A stretch of DNA of 64,000 nucleotides. It comes from Thermogladius sp. GTDB lineage: Archaea; Thermoproteota; Thermoprotei_A; Sulfolobales; Desulfurococcaceae. Position numbers and translations under genes: made by a program. Below are positions 44,339-52,740 of the stretch, in pieces. Every line of letters begins with the position of its first letter. Position 1 is the stretch's first letter. The notes under the pieces are model-generated. The model worked only from the letters and a program-made list of their open reading frames with translations. It had not been told where the DNA came from and did no database searches. Location of the stretch: assembly GCA_022759365.1 (NCBI GenBank), contig JAEMPJ010000001.1, positions 31,299-95,298 on the forward strand, written 5' to 3'.

Positions 44339-45270
44339 TCAACCACCGTGACGCTATCCGTTTGGAGGAGTTGGCTCGCTTTTACAGCCACGTAGACGGC
44401 TTGCCCTGGATTATATAGGAGGATATAGCCTGAGTAGTATCCGACAAGCTCTAAGGTGACATCGATCACATCGCTAACCCTCCTCTCCACTGCGTTTTTG
44501 AAAACCTCCTTCTCATCCGGCACTATCCTCCGGGGTTCAATGGGCTTTAAGTCAAACCCGGCCCTTCTAAGCTTTTTAGCGTTGATAAGCAGGGTGTTCG
44601 CATCCTGGACAATAGGGGGGTTCACTAGATCCTTGAAATCGGCTTTCAAGTGTTCTGCAAAGCCCTCAATCCTGCCTATCTTCAACTCCATGCTCCTCGC
44701 CTGGTACGAGCTGTTCGTCTCGAAAACAATAGAGCCCAGAGAATGCGGTTGCTCAGCAAGCCTCTCGTTGAAACGCCAATACCTAGTTGACCCTACTTTA
44801 ACCCTCCCGCGGAAGGCAACTATATAAACAACGTAACCTCCTTCCCCGCCCAGAGTGCTGTCTAGCATCTTGCAGTACTCTAAACTACCTTCTCCCCCCG
44901 TCGTGAAGCAAAGCGTGTAAATTGCACGGGGAGTCTTAATGTGTCTTGGGCAAAAACCCTGGGAGGACTGCGCGGGCTGGGTGCAGTACCTCCTCTCCAA
45001 CGGGTTGTCTCTCTCGGACAAGCTGCCTGAGTGCCATAGGCAATATTTTAAGCCGGGCTCCCTCAGTCTCACCTTGCCTCCTCGCTCAACTAGGGTAACC
45101 CCCTCGCTACCTACAGGCTGGAGAACCAACCCCTTGAAGCCCACCCTGAATTCTTCCAAAACAACCTTGTTTTCAGCCCCGCTTGCCGATAGGAAAGAGT
45201 GGAGATCCCTAAGAGGGATCTCTATTGTTGAAAGGGGTTTAGGCTCGAAGTACACTAGCCTTAGTATCAA
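44335..45270 (-). CDS. DUF2797 zinc-ribbon/GIY-YIG-like protein
   Basis: 311 aa. A cysteine/histidine cluster (YCLWHSGS, RRYCTQ, FCPRHIK at about 75-110) should bind zinc, followed by a GIY-YIG-like segment YVVYIVAFRGRVKVGSTRYWR, the core of the DUF2797 family. Biochemical role unknown; the fold suggests nucleic acid binding or cleavage, but catalytic residues are not clearly conserved. Preceded by adk with a 14-base gap. Confidence 0.82.
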   Translation of the reverse strand: MILRLVYFEPKPLSTIEIPLRDLHSFLSASGAENKVVLEEFRVGFKGLVLQPVGSEGVTLVERGGKVRLREPGLKYCLWHSGSLSERDNPLERRYCTQPAQSSQGFCPRHIKTPRAIYTLCFTTGGEGSLEYCKMLDSTLGGEGGYVVYIVAFRGRVKVGSTRYWRFNERLAEQPHSLGSIVFETNSSYQARSMELKIGRIEGFAEHLKADFKDLVNPPIVQDANTLLINAKKLRRAGFDLKPIEPRRIVPDEKEVFKNAVERRVSDVIDVTLELVGYYSGYILLYNPGQAVYVAVKASQLLQTDSVTVVD

Positions 45271-45284
45271 CTCTTACATCCACT

Positions 45285-45956
45285 CTACTTTACGCAGGGC
45301 TCAATCCTAATGATTTTCTTCTCGACGAGGATCTTCTCTAGGAGAGGGATGCCCTTATCGCTACCGATAGTGTTGTCGATCTCTATGAGCAACCTCTTCT
45401 CCCTATAGTACTCTATGATCGGTGTGAAAGTCTGGTAGTAGACCTGGTACCTCCTCCTGATGACCTCGGGCTCGTCGTCGCTCCTTCTAACGAGCTTAGC
45501 CCCATCCACATCACAGGTTAAATCGTTCTTAGGCGGGTTGAATGTTAGATTATACACTCTTCCACATACCGGGCAGACGTATCTGCTGCTGAGTCTCCTA
45601 ACAGCCTCATCCTCCGAGATATAGATGTGTACCGCGGCATCTATCGCCGTGATCTTCTCGAGCTCCTGCGCTTGTCTTATAGTCCTTGGGAAACCATCTA
45701 GTATGAAGCCCCTCCTGGTGTCAGACTCTGATAGCCTCCTTTTAACCACCTCCACCACTATTTCGTCTGGGACGAGCTCGCCTCTATCCAGGTACTCTTT
45801 CACTTTCAACCCTAGCTCAGTGCCCTTAGAGACCTCGGCCCTGAAAATATCGCCTGTGCTTATGTGGGGTATACAGTACTTCTTGGTGAAGTACTCTGAG
45901 TATGTTCCTTTACCGGCTCCAGGGGGACCTATAAGGATAAGCCTCAACTCCAACAC
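45285..45956 (-). CDS. adk: Adenylate kinase, bacterial long-lid zinc type
   Basis: 223 aa. P-loop GPPGAGKGT, AMP-site STGDIFR, DGFPRT, and a zinc-binding LID with CPVCGRVYN and TCDVDG (fourth ligand a cysteine/aspartate as in some thermophiles). Interconverts ATP + AMP and 2 ADP. This is the bacterial-type enzyme, not the short trimeric archaeal AdkA. GTG 45956 is the longest start; TTG 45947, giving MRLILIGPPG, is more family-like and has GGGTG at good distance. One base separates it from ino1. Confidence 0.93.
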   Translation of the reverse strand: MLELRLILIGPPGAGKGTYSEYFTKKYCIPHISTGDIFRAEVSKGTELGLKVKEYLDRGELVPDEIVVEVVKRRLSESDTRRGFILDGFPRTIRQAQELEKITAIDAAVHIYISEDEAVRRLSSRYVCPVCGRVYNLTFNPPKNDLTCDVDGAKLVRRSDDEPEVIRRRYQVYYQTFTPIIEYYREKRLLIEIDNTIGSDKGIPLLEKILVEKKIIRIEPCVK

Positions 45957-45957
45957 C

Positions 45958-47118
45958 CTACCTTGACTCAGAGCTGATATCCCTCGGGTCTTTTATCCCT
46001 AACCAATCCAACAGCTTGTAGAAGGCCTTCACCTTGGAGATCGCTTTAACGCCAGGGGGCCCTGGTCTCTTAGTGTAAAAGGCGTTGACCTCGTAGACCG
46101 TCCCGTACGCCTTCTTCTCCAAAGCTATCTTCCCAAGCCTTATAAGGTCTATTAGAACGCCTGTTATAGCTGGTTTATCGTTTACTCTCATGATCACGTA
46201 TATCTCGTCCTTGAAATCCCCGAAGCTCATGTACTCTATTATCATCGCGACAAACTTCTTATCCCCTATAGGCTCAAGGTAGCCCGTGGGCCTAATGTAG
46301 TTAGGGGCCTCGTAGCCTAAGATATCGGATACCATGCTGCTCTTAGTCTTCTTCTTCATGATATTCCTCTCGGGCTCTGTCAAAGCCAGGAAATCCGTGT
46401 TGCCGCCGATATTGAACTGAGCTATGTCTAGAACTCTCCTGTTCCTCTGGTAGAGGTGCTCCAAGAGGTCTGCTGTAAGAGGTGTCGCACCTGTTGCCGC
46501 GTCGTCCCCGAAGACGATCGCATTACTACTCTTATACAAGTCTATGAAAGCCTGGTCTGAGGCTATTGGGGATGGTATCGCGTTTATGAAAACAGCTGGC
46601 TTCACTTTCCTCGCATACATTGCAACCGCGTAAGCGTAGGCTTGGGATGCTGTGAGATACCCTTCTCTAACCCTTGCCTCAAGCTCATTTACGTTTCCGA
46701 CCGGCTCAACCGGCTCTGTAGTCATAATGTTTACGAACACATCCGCCCCGAAACTCCTCCACTCATCTACTAGAACCTCGATAGCTTTCTCCAAGCCGAG
46801 CTTCTCCTCTAGACCCCGTGCTTTAAACGGGAGCCCCTTCAAGCTGCCGAGGTGAATACCCCTCCTAACCTGTATCTCCTTGAGCGAACCGGGTAAAGCT
46901 GAGGAGTTGAAGTACTCGCGGGCAAGCTCGTATGCTGTTTTACCGATCTTCCTCTCGTCCACATCGTATGCGGCGACGACCTCTATCTCATCGTACCTAA
47001 CCGGGATCCAGTCCCTGAGGGGGACACCGTAATCAGGTATCTCATTTCTCTTCAACCTCTCTAGTCCTACTTCGAGGTGTGAGGCCGCCATCCCCTGCCC
47101 GATCACAACTACCTTCAT
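45958..47118 (-). CDS. ino1: Inositol-1-phosphate synthase, archaeal type
   Basis: 386 aa NAD-dependent enzyme forming L-myo-inositol-1-phosphate from glucose-6-phosphate, for archaetidylinositol lipids and, in hyperthermophiles, di-inositol phosphate. N-terminal Rossmann IGQGMAASHL; catalytic core GDDAATGATPLTADLLEHL, FNIGGNTDFLAL and KKKTKSSMV (active-site lysines). Overlaps the PadR regulator gene by four bases; the regulator probably controls it. Confidence 0.93.
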   Translation of the reverse strand: MKVVVIGQGMAASHLEVGLERLKRNEIPDYGVPLRDWIPVRYDEIEVVAAYDVDERKIGKTAYELAREYFNSSALPGSLKEIQVRRGIHLGSLKGLPFKARGLEEKLGLEKAIEVLVDEWRSFGADVFVNIMTTEPVEPVGNVNELEARVREGYLTASQAYAYAVAMYARKVKPAVFINAIPSPIASDQAFIDLYKSSNAIVFGDDAATGATPLTADLLEHLYQRNRRVLDIAQFNIGGNTDFLALTEPERNIMKKKTKSSMVSDILGYEAPNYIRPTGYLEPIGDKKFVAMIIEYMSFGDFKDEIYVIMRVNDKPAITGVLIDLIRLGKIALEKKAYGTVYEVNAFYTKRPGPPGVKAISKVKAFYKLLDWLGIKDPRDISSESR

Positions 47119-47444
47119 TTCCCACCACCCAGGGCTCTCAGCGTCTCCTCGATGAATCTCAAACCCATGTTAAACGACTCCAAGCCTTTCTCGGTCACCT
47201 TGTAGAAGGTCTCGTTCCCTTCAACGACCCTCGCGATCAACCCCTCTCTAGCCATCCTGTACACCACCGTATACACTGTTATGGCAGGCGGGTTTATGTT
47301 GAACCTGGCTTTAATCTGCTTACGGATATCATAGGCTTTAAGGGGGGTTTGAGCGTCCGCTAGGACTCTTATAACATACAACCACAGGTTTTCGACTGTA
47401 AGCTTTCTTTTAAGTCTCTCAAGCGCTTTAACTCTGTCCAACAC
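47115..47444 (-). CDS. PadR-like transcription regulator
   Basis: About 109 aa winged-helix protein: ENLWLYVIRVLADAQTPLKAYDIRKQI, AITVYTVVYRMAREGLIARV and TFYKVTEKGLESF match PadR (helix 3 and wing). The frame is open to GTG 47477, but a minus-strand TATA-like element (about 47479-47489) places the transcript start near 47457, so GTG 47444 with GGGTG upstream is preferred. A perfect 16-base palindrome covers 47466-47481, just downstream of the TATA element, suggesting autoregulation. First gene of the ino1-adk operon. Confidence 0.82.
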   Translation of the reverse strand: MLDRVKALERLKRKLTVENLWLYVIRVLADAQTPLKAYDIRKQIKARFNINPPAITVYTVVYRMAREGLIARVVEGNETFYKVTEKGLESFNMGLRFIEETLRALGGGK

Positions 47445-47465
47445 TGAACACCCATCATAGTGAAT

Positions 47466-47481
47466 ATTTGTGGCCACAAAT
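47466..47481. promoter_or_regulatory. Perfect palindrome, probable PadR operator
   Basis: ATTTGTGGCCACAAAT is identical on both strands and lies between the predicted TATA element and transcript start of the PadR-ino1-adk operon, an ideal place for repression. Confidence 0.6.
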
Positions 47482-47525
47482 AAAATTTACATTAGCTGAA
47501 CCGACCGGGAGAAGAATATCCGAGA

Positions 47526-48779
47526 TCACGGTATAAGTCTCGTCCTGTCTCTAACGAAAATAGCGGCTTCTCTTATATTGCTTAAACCCAGCATCTGCAT
47601 TAGGAGCCTCTCGACTCCTAGGCCGAACCCTCCGTGAGGGGGCATGCCATACTTGAATGCCTCCAGGTAGAATGAGAAGTTTGATGGGTCTAGGCCTTTT
47701 AGCTTCATAGCCTCCAGGAGTCTCTCGTACCTGTGTTCCCTCTGACCCCCGCTTGCGATCTCCAGCCCTCTATAGTCTAGGTCGAACTTCCTCGTATGGT
47801 ACCCGTCCTCCTCCCTCATATAGTAGAAGCCTGTTGAAGGCCATGGGAACCCTACGATAAAGTAGAGGTCGTGGCCTTTCTCAGCCATTATCTTACCCAG
47901 CTCCCTTTCAGCTTGGTCGCTTAGATCCTCGCTCTCTTGAACCTCTACACCATTGCTCCTCAGAATATCGATTGCCTCCTCAAACCTGAGCCTCTTGAAG
48001 GGCGTTGAAATCCGGGGTAGCTCCACGCCCAGTGTCTCCAGCTCCTCCTTATTGTTCTCCCTAACGTAGTTGACGATGAATGCCACGAGGTTTTCAAGCG
48101 TGTTTAAGACATCCTCTAAGCCGTCGATGAACCCTTGTTCAACGTCAATACCCCAGGACTCGTTTAAGTGCCTTGTAGTATTGAACTTCTCGGCCCTGAA
48201 GTAAGGTGTTATCTCAAAGACTCTTGGGAGGGATGATACAAGCATCTGCTTGTAGAGCTGGGGGCTCTGGCTTAAATATGCCTCCCTCTCGAAGTACTGG
48301 ACTTTAAATAGAGTGGCCCCTCCTTCAGCTCCGGCAGCGACTATTTTCGGCGTGTGAACCTCGATGAACCCGTTTTCGATTAGATACCTCCTCGCCGCCT
48401 CGATAACGCTCTGCCTTACCTTGAAGATAGCCTTCTCGAGGGGGTTCCTCAGTAACAGCCACCTGTATTTAATCCTTGTGTCGAGGAGCGAGGGTACTTT
48501 ACCTACAAGTTCAACCGGCAATGGCTCGCTGGGTTTCGAGTACACTTTAACGGACTTAACATTATACTCAACTCCCCTCTTGCTCTTCTGCGTCTCCGAG
48601 GGCTCGCCCTCGAAGCATATGGCTGAACCCAACGGTAGGTCTTTGAGTGTATTATATAACCCTGGATCTACGTCCTCCTTCCCCACGAGGACATATGGCT
48701 TTACGCTGGATCCTGAGACCTCTACTATGACAACCTTCCCGATGACCTTACTCCTCAGAACCCACCCGCAAAGCCTCAT
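47526..48779 (-). CDS. aspS: Aspartyl-tRNA synthetase, archaeal type
   Basis: 417 aa class IIb synthetase. N-terminal OB anticodon domain (1-95), motif 2 FRAEKFNTTRHLNES, IASGGQREHR and motif 3 GFGLGVERLLMQ, ending RDRTRLIP as in archaeal AspRS. Loads Asp onto tRNA-Asp; many archaeal forms are non-discriminating and also charge tRNA-Asn, which cannot be decided here. The N-terminal domain is rather divergent. A minus-strand TATA-like CTTATAAATTTT (48813-48822) lies upstream. Confidence 0.9.
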   Translation of the reverse strand: MRLCGWVLRSKVIGKVVIVEVSGSSVKPYVLVGKEDVDPGLYNTLKDLPLGSAICFEGEPSETQKSKRGVEYNVKSVKVYSKPSEPLPVELVGKVPSLLDTRIKYRWLLLRNPLEKAIFKVRQSVIEAARRYLIENGFIEVHTPKIVAAGAEGGATLFKVQYFEREAYLSQSPQLYKQMLVSSLPRVFEITPYFRAEKFNTTRHLNESWGIDVEQGFIDGLEDVLNTLENLVAFIVNYVRENNKEELETLGVELPRISTPFKRLRFEEAIDILRSNGVEVQESEDLSDQAERELGKIMAEKGHDLYFIVGFPWPSTGFYYMREEDGYHTRKFDLDYRGLEIASGGQREHRYERLLEAMKLKGLDPSNFSFYLEAFKYGMPPHGGFGLGVERLLMQMLGLSNIREAAIFVRDRTRLIP

Positions 48780-48847
48780 ACACTACCGCACCACTCTTGC
48801 CGAATTGATCAAAATTTATAAGGGATCCATGGATTTATAATTATTAG

Positions 48848-48970
48848 TGGCCAAATACCCCTTAAGCCCTACCCGTATTTCGGGGTCTTGCTTAAGTGCG
48901 GGTCGTATCGAGGCTTTAACCCCGGATAAGGGTAGGGGTAGCCACCGTTAAGGTGGCGGGGGTAGGCCAC
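48848..48970. ncRNA. Probable structured RNA, three-way junction
   Basis: Gene-free but rich in exact long-range complementarity. Outer helix: GGCC (48849-48852) with GGCC (48965-48968), an AAA bulge, then TACCCC (48856-48861) with GGGGTA (48959-48964). Inside it, arm 1: CCCTACCC (48867-48874) with GGGTAGGG (48930-48937), continuing CGGGGT (48881-48886) with ACCCCG (48919-48924); arm 2: GCCACC-GTTAA-GGTGGC (48941-48957). ACA follows the outer helix. A TATA-like GATTTATAAT (48832-48841) fits a plus-strand start near 48853-48864, while the element at 48986-48996 could serve either the downstream gene or a minus-strand transcript. Strand is therefore open. Matches no RNA family I can name. Confidence 0.6.
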
Positions 48971-49033
48971 AACATCCTTGAACCCTACTTATTAAAGCTG
49001 TAAACAAGTAGAGTTTCTACATGGAGGGTTTAC

Positions 49034-49654
49034 TTGAAGAATAAGAGCGGCAAGGGGAGGCACAAGCCGTTAACAGACTTCCTCAAGAAGCCCAGCGCTA
49101 CACAACCCAGTCAGCAAGCCCAACCACTACAACCTCAACCACAGGGGGAAGCCGGGGGAGGGGAGGGTTCGAATATAGAGGATATCGTGAAGCTCCTCAC
49201 AGAGAGCAAGAAGCAGAGGAAAACACCCCAGGTAAAAGAAGAGTCTGTAGAACCCAAGCCGAAGATCAGCAGAGAGTTGTTGGAGAAGATCGCGGCGAAC
49301 CAGTCGCTTAAGAGGCTTGAGTGTGATAACAACGGTGTCTGCAAGGACGGCATCAGGGTCGGCGGGAAACTCGTGGACGAGTATGGGATTGAGAGGAAGA
49401 GGGGTTTCCTCAACACGACGAGGCTTCCCATTTTCCTCGACTGGGTCTCCGAGACTGCTAGCGTTGAGAGGCTGACGGATAGAACCTTCGTGGTGAAAAC
49501 CGAGAGGGGCGCTCTAGCTGTTGTACCAGACCACTTCATATGCGAGCTCCAGTACAGGTATGGGATTACCATCCCCGGGCTTGATGAGAAGTGCAAAGAC
49601 TACAAGCCCAGTATTGGGAGGCAGTACAAGCCTAGGAGCAGGAGGAAAAAATAG
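49034..49654 (+). CDS. Hypothetical protein with disordered N-terminus
   Basis: Not recognised. 206 aa: basic N-terminus, a Pro/Gln-rich low-complexity stretch (about 20-40), an EDIVKLLTESKKQRK helix and a folded C-terminal part from about residue 80 with a C-x5-C pair (LECDNNGVCKDG), beta segments (RTFVVKTERGALAVVPDHF) and an Arg/Lys-rich end (RSRRKK). The composition suggests nucleic acid or ribosome contact. TTG start with GGAGGG upstream; own TATA-like CTTATTAAAGC at 48986-48996. Confidence 0.65.
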   Translation: MKNKSGKGRHKPLTDFLKKPSATQPSQQAQPLQPQPQGEAGGGEGSNIEDIVKLLTESKKQRKTPQVKEESVEPKPKISRELLEKIAANQSLKRLECDNNGVCKDGIRVGGKLVDEYGIERKRGFLNTTRLPIFLDWVSETASVERLTDRTFVVKTERGALAVVPDHFICELQYRYGITIPGLDEKCKDYKPSIGRQYKPRSRRKK

Positions 49655-49684
49655 ATTATTTAAAAAACATGACCTGGGAGGATG

Positions 49685-50038
49685 CTACTGCTCGGGAGGA
49701 ATGTAGTAGTATTTAGGCCCCTCATCTTCATTCATCAGCCTGGGCGTCCTCTTCCTCCTCCTCTTTCTAGTTCTCCTCGGCTCCCACTTCATCCCCGGTA
49801 GTCCTAGGCTCCCGTCAGGGTACTCGACAATCTGCTTCAGTGCTAAGAGGTGGTTGACTGCTTTCCTAATCCTGTCCTCGCCGGCGAGACCGCTGAACTC
49901 TTTCACTAGCTCGTCAAAGTATAGCGGGCGCCCCTTCTTTTTTATGGCCTCTAGCACCAAGTCGGGTAGCTCTTCATCTCTCGGTGCTAGAGCCACAACG
50001 ACGTCATTATCCTCATATACGATCTTACCATTAACCAT
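49685..50038 (-). CDS. Hypothetical winged-helix protein
   Basis: About 117 aa. The region DLVLEAIKKKGRPLYFDELVKEF...DRIRKAVNHLLALKQIVEYPDGSLGL is a winged helix in pattern; the tail is strongly basic (RRTRKRRRKRTPR) and ends acidic/aromatic. Probably binds nucleic acid. GTG 50047 is possible, but ATG 50038 has AGGTGG at ideal distance. Convergent with the gene before it and divergent from iorA. Confidence 0.65.
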   Translation of the reverse strand: MVNGKIVYEDNDVVVALAPRDEELPDLVLEAIKKKGRPLYFDELVKEFSGLAGEDRIRKAVNHLLALKQIVEYPDGSLGLPGMKWEPRRTRKRRRKRTPRLMNEDEGPKYYYIPPEQ

Positions 50039-50060
50039 ACTTTCCACCTACTATTTATTA

Positions 50061-50104
50061 GTGGGATTAAAGATATTTAAACTTTGTTAATAGGCAAATC
50101 CCAC
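50061..50104. promoter_or_regulatory. Inverted repeat in divergent promoter region
   Basis: GTGGGATT (50061-50068) and AATCCCAC (50097-50104) are exact reverse complements 28 bases apart, flanking the minus-strand TATA-like TTTAAATATC (50072-50081). A further GGCAAA/TTTGCC hairpin lies at 50093-50115. Possible operator or RNA hairpin; the bound factor is unknown. Confidence 0.4.
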
Positions 50105-50219
50105 AACTTTTTGCCAAAAACTAAATATCTTAGAGTTGTTGAAGTAGAAGTATCAGAGAAGGGTGGTTTAAATAGTTTCAAAACCCATCCTAGCCGGGAA
50201 AGGTAGTAGAGTCCTCTAC

Positions 50220-52103
50220 ATGGGTAACGAGGCTATAGCCAGGGGCGCCCTGGAGGCCGGTGTCTGCTACTTCACAGCGTACCCAGGGACGCCTTCGACA
50301 GAGATCGTGGAGTCTATTGGGGAGGTGGCGAATGAAGTCGGCGTGATCGCGGAGTGGAGTGTAAACGAGAAAGTCGCGTACGAGTCCGCCTACGCCGCCG
50401 CTATAGCTGGCGTGAGGAGCCTAACCGCTATGAAGCATGTGGGGGTGAATGTGGCAGCGGACATACTGATGAGTAGCGGGTACGCTGGCGTGAAAGCCGG
50501 CTTCATAGTTGTCTCCGCAGACGATCCCAGCGCACACAGTAGCCAGAACGAGCAGGACAACAGGTGGTACGGGTATTTAGCGCATATACCCGTCGTCGAG
50601 CCAAGTAGCGTTAGGGATGCCTACAGGCTGATTAAGACGGCCGTGGAGGTCAGCGAGAAGTACAACCAGCCCGTTATGTTTAGGACCACGACGAGGGTAA
50701 GCCATAGCAGGCAGTACATTGAGCTAGAGGGCGACATCTCAGCCTCTAGGAGTTGTAGAGGGTTCTTCGACAAGGATATCTCGAGGTGGGTTCTAATACC
50801 AGCCCACGCTAGGAGGTTGAAAGAGCGGGTTGTCAAGCTGTGGAGGAGTATTGAGGAAGCAGAGTGGGGGCCGCCTCTAGCCGAGATATACAACCCGGGT
50901 AAAAAGAAGGTCGTGATAGCGCCTGGAATAGCCTTCGCGCACGTAGCCGAGGCCCTGGACAGGTTGTCCGCCTGGGGGGATGTGACTGTTCTGAAACTGA
51001 ACTTAACAGCTCCTGTACCGGTTAAGCCTGTGTTGAACGCGGCATCAGAGGCAAGCGAAATCCTCGTGGTTGAAGAGCTGGATCCCGTAGTAGAGCTACA
51101 TGTAAGAGCAATCCTCAACAAGCACGGGGTTAGGGCGATTGTGAGGGGTAAAGACCTCATACCTGAAGAAGGCGAGCTGAGTCTAGAGAGAGTCCTGCCC
51201 GGCGTAGCTAAGTTCCTGGGTAGAGACTTTGCGATCCCGCAGACGGCCAAGCTGGTTGAGGAGGCCAGGATACCTCCCAGGCCCCCTGTTCTATGCCCTG
51301 GATGCCCGCATAGATTAACCTACTATATCCTGAAGACTGCTGCCAACAAGCTTAGACTCAGGAATGTGATCTACACAGGGGACATAGGTTGCTACACGCT
51401 GGGATACCAGAAGCCTTTTGAAACCCAGATGACCTGTTTCGAGATGGGCGGCTCTATAGGTGTCGCACACGGGTTGAGCAAAGTTGTGGAGGAGCCCGTT
51501 ATAGCTGTGATAGGTGACTCGACTTTCTTCCACGCCGGCATACCTGGGTCCATAAACCTCGTCTACAACAACGGGAGGGCTATGATAGTCGTGTTAGACA
51601 ACTACACGACGGCCATGACTGGCCACCAGCCTCACCCCGGGACAGGCCTAACCGCAACAGGCTCCAAGGCCCCTGTGGTCGAGCTGGTTGAGGTCTTGAA
51701 GTCCATTGGCTTCAGCGTCTACGTGATAAACCCCCTCCACATAAGAGAGTCTCTCGACACTGCTGTGAAGGCGCTTGAAGAATACCTTAGGGGAGGCAGA
51801 GTGGCTATAGTTTCCAGGATGAGGTGCTCACTCGAGGCTGCTAGGCTCTCAAGGGAGATGAAGGTCAGCCTACCCGTTTACGCTGTCGACGAAGACAAGT
51901 GCACTGGTTGCATGGCGTGCGTGAACCTGACAGCCTGCCCGGCGATAATTGTACCAGAGAATTCGAAGAAGCCTGTAATACTCGAGGACATGTGCCTCGG
52001 CTGCGGATTATGCGCATACGTGTGCCCGTATAAGGCGATTTACGTGAAGAAGCCTGGCGGAGAGGGGTGGGAGAAGCTGTACACTGAGAGAACTATCTCG
52101 TGA
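50220..52103 (+). CDS. iorA: Indolepyruvate:ferredoxin oxidoreductase alpha subunit
   Basis: 627 aa TPP-dependent subunit that oxidatively decarboxylates aryl pyruvates from aromatic amino acids to aryl-acetyl-CoA, reducing ferredoxin. N-terminal GNEAIARGALEAGVCYFTAYPGTPSTE, TPP site YTGDIGCYTLG and GDSTFFHAGIPG, and two C-terminal [4Fe-4S] motifs: CTGCMACVNLTACP and CLGCGLCAYVCP. ATG 50220 lacks a well-placed ribosome site; homology-like residues (KPILAGKGSRVLY) continue upstream in frame to a TAA at 50169, where GGGTGG (50161-50166) points to codon ATA 50172. The acyl-CoA product could feed AcdA. Confidence 0.93.
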   Translation: MGNEAIARGALEAGVCYFTAYPGTPSTEIVESIGEVANEVGVIAEWSVNEKVAYESAYAAAIAGVRSLTAMKHVGVNVAADILMSSGYAGVKAGFIVVSADDPSAHSSQNEQDNRWYGYLAHIPVVEPSSVRDAYRLIKTAVEVSEKYNQPVMFRTTTRVSHSRQYIELEGDISASRSCRGFFDKDISRWVLIPAHARRLKERVVKLWRSIEEAEWGPPLAEIYNPGKKKVVIAPGIAFAHVAEALDRLSAWGDVTVLKLNLTAPVPVKPVLNAASEASEILVVEELDPVVELHVRAILNKHGVRAIVRGKDLIPEEGELSLERVLPGVAKFLGRDFAIPQTAKLVEEARIPPRPPVLCPGCPHRLTYYILKTAANKLRLRNVIYTGDIGCYTLGYQKPFETQMTCFEMGGSIGVAHGLSKVVEEPVIAVIGDSTFFHAGIPGSINLVYNNGRAMIVVLDNYTTAMTGHQPHPGTGLTATGSKAPVVELVEVLKSIGFSVYVINPLHIRESLDTAVKALEEYLRGGRVAIVSRMRCSLEAARLSREMKVSLPVYAVDEDKCTGCMACVNLTACPAIIVPENSKKPVILEDMCLGCGLCAYVCPYKAIYVKKPGGEGWEKLYTERTIS

Positions 52104-52113
52104 GGTGCTCTTG

Positions 52114-52740
52114 ATGCCCGGGAAGTTCAATATCCTGATAGCAGGCGTGGGCGGCCAGGGGGTTCTAACGCTTGGAAGCCTCATAGCCTGGGCGTCGACG
52201 CTATCGGGTATTGATGTCACGGTTGCCGAGACGCATGGCCTGAGCCAGAGAGGCGGTAGCCTGACAGTCCACGTGAGGCTGAACAATAACCAAACCCCCC
52301 TTATACCCCCAGGCGAGGCTGATCTCCTGATAGGCCTAGAGGCGATCGAGGCTGTCAGGTACTCATATTATGTAGGGGATAGAGGAATTCTAGTTGTCAA
52401 CAAGCTTAGACTACCCCCGCCTCTAACCAAACCCCCTAGTTTAAGAGAGCTGGAGGAGGGCTTGAGGAGGGCTTTCCCGGGTAGGGTCTATTTCTACGAT
52501 GCGGAAAAAGAGGCGAAGCAGCTTGCCGGCTCAGCTTTGTTCTCGAATGTCCTGTTACTAGGATACTCTCTGGGTGTAGACGGGAGGTTTAGGAGTCTTC
52601 TAGACCCGGCTAGAGTCGAGGAGGCTATCCAATTAATTTTCTCGAGGAAAACAGCCGAGGCTAACTTAAGGGCTTTCAAGCATGGTTTAAGCCAGGGGTT
52701 GAGCGTTGCCGCGGGAGGAGCTGGTGGACATCCTGGATAA
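52114..52740 (+). CDS. iorB: Indolepyruvate:ferredoxin oxidoreductase beta subunit
   Basis: About 208 aa gamma-type subunit of the 2-oxoacid:ferredoxin oxidoreductase. NILIAGVGGQGVLTLGSLIA and ETHGLSQRGGSLTVHVRL are the family marks. GTG 52105 would be longer; ATG 52114 follows GAGGTG with good spacing. Starts about ten bases after iorA and overlaps the next small gene. Confidence 0.92.
   Translation: MPGKFNILIAGVGGQGVLTLGSLIAWASTLSGIDVTVAETHGLSQRGGSLTVHVRLNNNQTPLIPPGEADLLIGLEAIEAVRYSYYVGDRGILVVNKLRLPPPLTKPPSLRELEEGLRRAFPGRVYFYDAEKEAKQLAGSALFSNVLLLGYSLGVDGRFRSLLDPARVEEAIQLIFSRKTAEANLRAFKHGLSQGLSVAAGGAGGHPG

Noticed and set aside
48848-48970. Possible 5S rRNA because of the three-way junction
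   Set aside because: The sequence lacks the conserved loop A and loop E segments of archaeal 5S rRNA; only the topology is similar.
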